Positions 16,091-20,547 of a stretch of DNA of 20,547 nt are shown here, piece by piece. Numbering within the stretch: position 1 is the stretch's first letter; each line of letters opens with the position of its first letter. The DNA is taken from positions 1-20,547 of the forward strand of contig CALRFZ010000008.1 in the NCBI GenBank assembly GCA_943357015.1, in the 5' to 3' direction. Origin of the DNA: Candidatus Staskawiczbacteria bacterium (GTDB taxonomy: Bacteria > Patescibacteriota > Minisyncoccia > Minisyncoccales > Staskawiczbacteraceae). The notes beneath the pieces were generated by a model that made no database searches, had not been told where the DNA came from, and worked only from the letters and a program-made list of their open reading frames with translations. A program made the position numbers and the translations under genes.

Positions 16091-16120
16091 TTTTGTAACA
16101 GGGTAATTTGTGATATGATT
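16091..16120 (+). promoter_or_regulatory. Extended -10 promoter for the 193-residue membrane-anchored protein gene
   Basis: TGATATGAT near 16110-16118 is a TGn-extended -10. A weak -35 (TTTTGT) lies 17 bases before it. The leader then runs to AAGAAGGAGG. Confidence 0.55.
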
Positions 16121-16177
16121 GATTTAATGGTAAGTAGGTGGCAACATTCCTAGCTCTTTTCAAGAAGGAGGTTTCTG

Positions 16178-16759
16178 GTGAGCAATCAATTAACGAATGG
16201 TGATGCCTTGACTGTTGATTTCCCAAGCCCTAAACCGTTTTGGACAAGTGGCTTGATTAGGATTTTAATTGCAATCTGTATTGCAATTACCTGTCATACG
16301 ACTGGGATTTTGCTAGGCCGTATTGTGTGGCCACGTTATGTGGTCTTGGAAAAAGTGGTTTTGGTGGCAGAAAAACCAGTGGCGATAGCTCCAAATCAAT
16401 GGAATTTTGAACTGGACTTGGAAGTGGACCGCCGAGCTAACCAGCGCGCCAATGAAAAAATGAAAATGATTTTGGAAAATTGTCTTGGGGTTTTAGAAAT
16501 AAAGGATGGTGAGGCGCAAACCGTGCGTTACAAAAAAGCGGCGATTGGTAAGAAAGGCGGTTTTAGCGACATCAAAAAAGATGTGCCTTATGTGGTTTAT
16601 GGTTACACAATGCACAATAAAGTTGGGCGTGCCATTGTTAGTGATGACGATTGGAACATTTTTCACTTGGATTGGCACCCCGGCTTAACTCCCGCGCCAG
16701 AAAAAAATCCCAATATTATTCGCGTAATTGGCGGTAAGCGAATTGGAATTGGAAAGTAG
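16178..16759 (+). CDS. Single-pass membrane protein with extracytoplasmic domain, unknown function
   Basis: A 193-residue protein beginning at GTG with an unusually strong AAGAAGGAGG 6 bases upstream, which decides the start. About 23 N-terminal residues, one membrane helix (about 24-48, IRILIAICIAITCHTTGILL), then a basic outer domain of about 145 residues with GGFSDIKKDVPYVVYGYTMH and IFHLDWHPGLTPAPEKNPNI. No cysteines in the outer domain and no known family recognised. A terminator follows directly. It is the largest of the plus-strand stand-alone genes and shares their features: own promoter, strong Shine-Dalgarno, and more GC-rich codons than ychF beside it. Confidence 0.75.
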   Translation: MSNQLTNGDALTVDFPSPKPFWTSGLIRILIAICIAITCHTTGILLGRIVWPRYVVLEKVVLVAEKPVAIAPNQWNFELDLEVDRRANQRANEKMKMILENCLGVLEIKDGEAQTVRYKKAAIGKKGGFSDIKKDVPYVVYGYTMHNKVGRAIVSDDDWNIFHLDWHPGLTPAPEKNPNIIRVIGGKRIGIGK

Positions 16760-16770
16760 TTAACAAAAAA

Positions 16771-16798
16771 GCCTATTGCATTGCGGTAGGCATTTTTA
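16771..16798 (+). terminator. Rho-independent terminator
   Basis: GCCTA (16771-16775) pairs with TAGGC (16787-16791), followed by ATTTTTATT. It lies 11 bases after the stop at 16759. A run of A in front means it may also act weakly on the minus strand for the VKOR-like gene. Confidence 0.7.
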
Positions 16799-16838
16799 TT
16801 ACAAATGATAGTGTTTTAAAAGTTATAAGATTGAAATC

Positions 16839-17249
16839 TTAACTTAAAATTGTACAGATAAAAATAATAATAGATAGTAGCGCCGATAGTAAACACCAAG
16901 CGCACCATTGCTTGAGTTTAAAGATTTGAATAAAGATTAGGTAAAGAGAAAAAATAAAAGCGATTGTGCTTGATGCTAAAAGAAAAAAAGCTATAAGTGA
17001 GTTGTCGTCAAATATTGTTGTCAGAAAAAATAAATAACTTACGGCAATAATGCCATAGTAACACAAACCAATAATTTCTATTGGAATGCCAAGGAATTTT
17101 GAGTGTTTGCTATAAATTACCGCATTACAATCGGATTTAAGCGGACACGTAATTTTTTGTCGGTTTTGTTTTTTACGCCAAATAAAAGCTGACAGCCAAA
17201 ACCCAGCGAGAGCCGAGAGAATCAAAAAAATATTTGACAATGTGTTCAT
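16839..17249 (-). CDS. VKOR-family membrane thiol oxidoreductase
   Basis: A 136-residue membrane protein of the vitamin K epoxide reductase family. In bacteria these oxidise a DsbA-like or thioredoxin-like partner and pass electrons to quinone, supporting disulfide formation outside the membrane. Key residues visible: the loop pair C35 and C41 (CPLKSDC), the conserved serine/FLGIP segment (KHSKFLGIPIEIIGLCYYG), and the active-site C116-A-W-C119 at the start of the last helix. About four membrane helices. Length fits stand-alone bacterial VKOR. No partner is next to it. The ATG is only 2 bases from the mature 3' end of tRNA-Ala, so it has no room for a Shine-Dalgarno and is probably freed by tRNA processing. 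Confidence 0.82.
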   Translation of the reverse strand: MNTLSNIFLILSALAGFWLSAFIWRKKQNRQKITCPLKSDCNAVIYSKHSKFLGIPIEIIGLCYYGIIAVSYLFFLTTIFDDNSLIAFFLLASSTIAFIFSLYLIFIQIFKLKQWCAWCLLSALLSIIIFICTILS

Positions 17250-17251
17250 TG

Positions 17252-17322
17252 TGGACCCTGCGGGAGTCGAACCCGCCGCTCCTCATTGCAAATGAGGTGT
17301 GTTACCGATATACCAAGGGCCC
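17252..17322 (-). tRNA. tRNA-Ala (anticodon UGC)
   Basis: Minus strand: acceptor GGGCCCT pairs with AGGGTCC (one G-U), anticodon stem CCTCA/TGAGG with loop TTTGCAA giving anticodon UGC, T arm GCGGG-TTCGACT-CCCGC, discriminator A. CCA is not encoded. The D arm is short and imperfect (71 nt total). tRNA-Ala(UGC) is the classical spacer tRNA between 16S and 23S; here it still lies between them, same strand, though kilobases from each. Confidence 0.92.
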
Positions 17323-17339
17323 AGGCCACATTTTGCACG

Positions 17340-17396
17340 GCAAAAGTGGAATTTTTCAATTTCAAATTACTAATTTCTAAACAATTTTTTAATTAC
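17340..17396. repeat. Short AT-rich word shared with the 16S intron
   Basis: Between tRNA-Ala and greA. Contains AATTTCTAAACAATTTTTT, nearly identical to 19543-19561 in the tail of the 16S intron. Confidence 0.4.
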
Positions 17397-17400
17397 CTAG

Positions 17401-17853
17401 TTATTTAATTTCTAAAATTTTAACCTTCATTTTTTTGGCTTTTACTTCGTAGGTAAATTCATCTCCTATTTTTTTATCCATTAATAATTTTCCTAATGGG
17501 GATTGATAGGACATTTTATTTTTTAGAATATCCGATGATCCGGGCGCTGTCATTTCGTATGCTTCTTGATTGCCATCCATATTAATGGTTACCAGTGAAC
17601 CAATTTGCACTTTATCGGAACTGCTTTTTTCTAAAATTACCGAATCATTAATGGCGTCTTCTAATTCCTTTATTCTTCTTAATAACCAAACTTTTCTTTC
17701 TCTGGCATCGTGGTAACCGGCATTTTCTTTTAAATCTCCTTCTGACGCAGCGTATTTGATTAACTTAATATTCTCCGGTATTTTGACGGTTTTTAATTCG
17801 TGTAATTCATCTTGGAGTTCTTTAAGTGCTTTTTTGGTAAAATACTGGACCAC
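17401..17853 (-). CDS. greA: Transcription elongation factor GreA
   Basis: A 150-residue GreA, which enters the RNA polymerase secondary channel and stimulates cleavage of backtracked RNA. Residues 1-75 are the antiparallel coiled coil with the tip motif GDLKENAGYHDARERK that carries the catalytic acidic pair (D and E of GDLKEN). The C-terminal FKBP-like domain (about 80-150) includes QIGSLVTI and SPLGKLLMDKKIGDEF. Length is slightly under the usual 157. It starts with GTG; the upstream AACAAAATTGCC has no Shine-Dalgarno. It lies downstream of an AT-rich palindromic repeat and a probable ncRNA. Confidence 0.94.
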   Translation of the reverse strand: MVQYFTKKALKELQDELHELKTVKIPENIKLIKYAASEGDLKENAGYHDARERKVWLLRRIKELEDAINDSVILEKSSSDKVQIGSLVTINMDGNQEAYEMTAPGSSDILKNKMSYQSPLGKLLMDKKIGDEFTYEVKAKKMKVKILEIK

Positions 17854-17865
17854 GGCAATTTTGTT

Positions 17866-17996
17866 GTTACAAAATTGAATTTGAATTTTGAAATTTGCAA
17901 TTTGAAATAATAAGGTGTCAAAATTTTGACTAATTTAATTATTTCAAATTTAATTCAAATTTAATTCAAATTTAAAATTGTAAATTTCAAATTATG
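17866..17996. repeat. AT-rich palindromic element upstream of greA
   Basis: Left arm built from AATTTGAAATTTGCAATTTG and right arm from AAATTGTAAATTTCAAATT. It is the same kind of element as 13027-13162, with nearly the same arm words. A GTCAAAATTTTGAC palindrome sits at the centre. No ORF or promoter is seen. Confidence 0.7.
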
Positions 17997-18037
17997 ATAA
18001 CTATCATCATTATATTGTTTTTTAGTAAAAAATCAAG

Positions 18038-18266
18038 AAAAAAGCCATTATCTTGCGATGACGGCTCTTATCAAATATGCAATTTATTTTAATGAACAAA
18101 GAAATAATGGCAGTTAGAATCAACTGGAAAATTTCGAGCATTCGCAATTCTACCTTATGCCTGAAAAATTCCAAAAGGTTAACATAACCTCTTTTTGTTG
18201 CAGACTAACTACCCTTATCGGAATTTAGCGTGACAGCGCTAAACACCTATGCGACCGGATTGGTCA
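18038..18266 (-). ncRNA. Candidate stand-alone structured RNA, about 230 nt
   Basis: A strong minus-strand promoter (18273-18301) and an intrinsic terminator (AGCCGTCATC/GATAATGGCT with T run, 18038-18066) bound a 230-nt stretch with no convincing ORF. Inside are clear hairpins: GACC-AATCC-GGTC, a 7-bp TTTAGCG/CGCTAAA stem (near 18222-18244), and AGGTTA-TGT-TAACCT (near 18178-18192). I looked for tmRNA, RNase P, SRP RNA and simple 6S features and did not find their conserved motifs. An 11-codon ORF (MLTFWNFSGIR) overlaps the last hairpin and could be a leader peptide, but may be chance. Class unknown. Confidence 0.55.
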
Positions 18267-18272
18267 ATTAAT

Positions 18273-18301
18273 ATTTTATCTTAAATAAATAACTAAGTCA
18301 A
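18273..18301 (-). promoter_or_regulatory. Promoter of the candidate ncRNA
   Basis: On the minus strand TTGACT (18296-18301), 17 bases, TAAAAT (18273-18278). The -35 overlaps the T run of the preceding terminator. Confidence 0.7.
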
Positions 18302-18330
18302 AAAAAAGCCACAATCTTGTGATTGTGGAC
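18300..18330 (-). terminator. Terminator downstream of the 16S / tRNA-like unit
   Basis: CCACAATC (18309-18316), loop, GATTGTGG (18321-18328). On the minus strand it is followed by CTTTTTTTT. It is the first intrinsic terminator after 16S and so the likely end of the 16S transcript. Confidence 0.8.
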
Positions 18331-18348
18331 TTTTGGAGTAGAAATTAC

Positions 18349-18440
18349 CAGACAATGGAAGCGAAGTGTAAAGAAACATAAGAAAACAAGGAGAAGCTCT
18401 TCTTATGAGACTAAACTTGATCAACTTGCCGATTGTCTGG
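18349..18440 (-). other. Hairpin region between the tRNA-like element and its terminator
   Basis: Outer arms CCAGACAAT (from 18349) and ATTGTCTGG (to 18440), inner arms ATAAGAA and TTCTTAT near 18379-18407. On the plus strand it contains AAGGAG then an ATG at 18405, but that ORF runs through the antisense of the tRNA-like element and is judged spurious. Confidence 0.5.
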
Positions 18441-18445
18441 CAAAG

Positions 18446-18520
18446 ATGGCTGACAGGATTTGAACCTGTAAAATTTTACCTAATTGGTAAAATTTGCTTA
18501 TCCATTAAGCAACAGCCACA
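18446..18520 (-). pseudogene. tRNA-like element with an abnormal anticodon arm
   Basis: Minus strand: acceptor GTGGCTG/CAGCCAT (7 pairs), TT, D arm GCTT-AATGGAT-AAGC and T arm ACAGG-TTCAAAT-CCTGT are all in tRNA order and spacing. The anticodon arm, however, is a 9- to 10-bp AT hairpin (AATTTTACC/GGTAAAATT) closed by the 5-base loop AATTA. There is no 7-base loop and no U33, so no readable anticodon. CCA is not encoded. It could be a dead spacer tRNA, a tRNA with a hairpin inserted in its anticodon arm, or a domain of an unknown RNA. Position 3' of 16S on the same strand fits a spacer tRNA origin. Confidence 0.6.
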
Positions 18521-18538
18521 AAAAAGAACTGAAAAATA

Positions 18539-18634
18539 CTGGGCAGTTTACAGACCCAAGGAGCCCAGCAAAGAATCCTTCAACTGCCCAGCCAATTGAA
18601 TATAATTTTTATACACAATTGGCTGGGCAGTTAT
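18539..18634 (-). other. Three-arm alternative hairpin region
   Basis: CTGGGCAGTT occurs at 18539-18548 and again near 18625-18634; its complement AACTGCCCAG lies between them at 18584-18593. The middle arm can pair with either, the right-hand pairing being a perfect 17-bp stem. Such mutually exclusive stems are typical of attenuators or of duplicated processing sites. No T run follows. Confidence 0.55.
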
Positions 18635-18639
18635 AATTC

Positions 18640-18767
18640 TATTATACAACCATTCTCAAAGGTAATTAGTTACTCAAAGTTGTTTCGAATAGTTGGTTTT
18701 TTGCCGAACCTAACTAAACGCTTTGGTTAAAATTCAAATTTTAAATTTCAACCGCTGTCAACTCTTT
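18640..18767 (-). other. 16S downstream spacer
   Basis: AT-rich, no gene. It has a minus-strand TATAAT (18641-18646) without an acceptable -35, and a stretch of AAATTTAAAATTTGAATTTT near the 16S end that resembles the AT-rich repeat words elsewhere. Confidence 0.35.
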
Positions 18768-20547
18768 TAAAAAAATGATCCACGAACAGCTTCCGCTACC
18801 CGTGCCTTGTTACGACTTAGCCCTTCTTACTGAATCTAGCTTAGGCCCATTTACATGGAACTTCGGCTATCCCCAGCTTGCTTGGCTTGACGGGCGGTGA
18901 GTACAAGACTCAGGAACGTATTCATCGCCACGTAGCTGATTGGCGATTACTAGCGATTCCAGCTTCATGAGGGCGAGTTTCAGCCCTCAATCCGAACTGA
19001 GATAGGCTTTGGTGGGATTAGCTTCGCCTTACGGTTTTGCTTCCCATTGTACCTACCATTGTACCACGTGTGCGGCCCAGGACATCAAGGGCCATGCTGA
19101 TTTGGCGTCATCCTCACCTTCCTCCCAATTATCTCGGGCAGTCCTCTGTGACATGTAAAACACAGAGCAAGGGTTGCGTTCGTTACCCGAATTAACGGTA
19201 CGTCTCAAGACACGAACTGACGACAACCATGCAGCACCTGCCCAACTGTCTTGCGAAGTTCTACTTTCATAGAATGGTCAGTTGGGTTTCTAGTCCTGGT
19301 AAGGTTCTTCGTTTGTTGTCGAATTAAGCCACATGGTCCACCGCTTGTGTGAGTCCCCGTCTATTCCTTTGAGTTTTAGTGTTGCCACCGTACTTCCCAG
19401 GCGGGATACTTAACGCGTTAGCTTCGCCACTGGCAGGGTCGACACTGCCAATAGCCAGTATCCATCGTTTACAGCGTGGACTACAAGGGTATCTACAAAT
19501 TTGTTACGCGTAACAAATTTGGAATTTCTAATTTCTAATTTTTAATTTCTAAACAATTTTTAAATGTTTAAATTTCAAAACTAGAAAATTCCAAACCATT
19601 ACTGGTGCTAATATTTCTATCGCACTCTGCATGTCGCCATGCAGTTCGGACTATATCATGTCGCTTCGCTCCTCCTACGAATTACGAATTCTTTCGAATT
19701 ACGAAATGTAGAAAAATGGAAGGGACCTCGGCGTGTAGTCTCTACGGGGTTTATAAAATTATAAACTTCCCTCGGGATTGACTCAATATGAGTTTTTCCC
19801 CGATATAGCCAAGTTTTTCACTCGATGCAACGCGCACCGAAGTGGGACTTTCCCGACATACCCTGTCGGCCAAAGCTATCGCTTTGGAAACTCGAAATTC
19901 GAATATCGAAATTCGAAACTTTTTGAATTTGTTTCGGATTTCGGATTTCGTACTTCGGATTTCCATCGCAATGGCGATGGTTCTATCCTTTTTGCTCCCC
20001 ACGCTTTCGTTCCTCAGTGTCAGGGTCGTCCCAGCAAACTGCCTTCGCTTTTGGTGTTCCCGACGATATCAACGGATTTCACCCCTACTCCGTCGGTTCC
20101 GTTTGCCTCTAACGCCCTCTTAGTATAGCAGTATTGCAAACAGTTCAAAGGTTAAGCCGATGAAGTTTAATTTGCAACTTACTCTACCACCTACGAACCC
20201 TTTACGCCCAATAAATCCGGGTAACGCTCGGGGATTCTGTATTACCGCTCCTGCTGGCACAGAATTAGGATCCCCTTATTCATCTGGTACTCTCAATAAT
20301 TTGCTCCCAGATAAAAGATGTTTACACCCCGAAGGGCTTCATCCATCACGAAATGTCGCTCCGTCAGGCTTTCGCCCATTGCGGAAGATTCTCGACTGCA
20401 GCCTCCCGTAGGAGTATGGCCCGTGTCGCAGTGCCATTCTTGGGGGTCGCGCTCTCACGCCCCCTATCCGTCATAGCCTTGGTGAGCCATTACCTCACCA
20501 ACTAGCTGATAGACCGCAGACCATTCATAAAGCGGCTTGCGCCTTTA
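18768..20547 (-). rRNA. rrs: 16S ribosomal RNA, 5' end outside window, with a group I intron
   Basis: Minus strand, from about E. coli position 200 at the window edge to the 3' end. Conserved landmarks present: ACTCCTACGGGAGGCTGCAG, GTAGTCCACGCTGTAAACGA, the 1400-1500 decoding region with AAGTCGTAACAAGG, and helix 45 (ACGGGTAGC-GGAA-GCTGTTCGT, fully paired with the GGAA dimethylation loop). The intron lies at 19496-19984. Oddities: the 530-loop reads GTGCCAGCAGGAGCGGTAA, with compensating changes in its pseudoknot partner, and the 3' tail after GGATCA is TTTTTTTAAAAG in place of CCTCCTTT. The exact 3' end is uncertain. Confidence 0.95.
19496..19984 (-). mobile_element. Group I self-splicing intron in 16S rRNA (E. 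coli site 788)
   Basis: A 489-nt insertion splits GGAT and TAGATACCC; removal restores the conserved GGATTAGATACCC. The 5' exon ends in U and the intron ends in G, as group I introns require. Core elements on the minus strand: P4 strands TCGGGGAAA (19795-19803) and AATCCCGAG (19771-19779); P7 strands AGAGACTACACG (R, around 19732-19740) and GATATAGTCC (S, 19648-19657) with GACTA pairing TAGTC. P5 (ACTCATATTGAGT) and P6 (GTTTATAATTTTATAAAC) are clear. The 3' part is a long AT-rich P9-like region. I could not settle P1/IGS. No endonuclease ORF, so probably immobile now. Confidence 0.9.

Noticed and set aside
17866..17996. CRISPR-like repeats in the AT-rich palindromes
   Set aside because: No constant repeat-spacer spacing and no cas genes; the words are degenerate and inverted.
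18000..18140. 39-codon minus-strand hydrophobic ORF starting MLEIFQLIL
   Set aside because: It runs through the strong terminator at 18038-18066 and has no ribosome site.
18405..18599. 64-codon plus-strand ORF with AAGGAG upstream
   Set aside because: It reads through the antisense of the tRNA-like element (the RWLTGFEP phrase is the usual antisense reading of a tRNA T arm) and its ribosome site lies in a hairpin.
18300..18640. tmRNA or RNase P RNA in the structured region after 16S
   Set aside because: No tag-peptide ORF, no tmRNA 5' end and no RNase P conserved GAGGAAAGTCC-type block.
19778..20411. ORFs of 83-116 codons over the 16S gene and intron
   Set aside because: Antisense or cross-frame readings of conserved 16S and intron core; no LAGLIDADG, HNH or GIY-YIG motif.

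Overview
The window looks like chromosome of a Patescibacteria (Candidate Phyla Radiation) bacterium. The evidence is an AT-rich genome with compact housekeeping genes, ribosomal RNA genes carrying introns and intervening sequences, 16S and 23S genes far apart, and a rewritten 530-loop in the 16S. Stop usage fits the standard bacterial code. Assignment below the phylum level is not possible from this sequence alone.

Layout, left to right. 1-2107 (minus): start of seryl-tRNA synthetase, a cytidylyltransferase-like protein and lysyl-tRNA synthetase. 2161-2496 (plus): a small membrane-protein gene with its own promoter and terminator. 2626-5945 (minus): the cell-shape operon mreC-mreD-PBP2. 6042-6366 (plus): a small Cys-rich gene. 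6466-11717 (minus): a 23S-5S operon with promoter, hairpin-rich leader, processing stem and terminator. Its 23S gene is about 4.1 kb instead of 2.9 kb because five hairpin-bounded AT-rich insertions interrupt it. One of these holds a complete small gene on the opposite strand. 11856-17853: minus-strand genes for a membrane-anchored protein, an MscS-like membrane protein, an RluA-type pseudouridine synthase, a small hypothetical protein, YchF, a VKOR-like protein, tRNA-Ala(UGC) and GreA, with three further small plus-strand genes between them. 18038-18640 (minus): a candidate ncRNA with good promoter and terminator, and a structured segment with a tRNA-like element. 18768-20547 (minus): 16S rRNA (5' end outside the window) with a 489-nt group I intron at the E. 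coli 788 site.

Two features stand out. First, the 16S 3' tail reads GGATCATTTTTTTAAAAG and lacks the CCTCC anti-Shine-Dalgarno. The core minus-strand genes accordingly have no Shine-Dalgarno, yet five small plus-strand genes carry strong AAGGAG-type sites, and most have near-consensus promoters and strong terminators. Four of these units are nearly the same length (about 318-336 bp), and one sits inside the 23S gene. They look like foreign or mobile one-gene cassettes. Second, the AT-rich, hairpin-tipped insertions in the 23S share motifs with palindromic repeats between genes and with the 16S intron, suggesting one dispersed family that tolerates insertion into rRNA helices.
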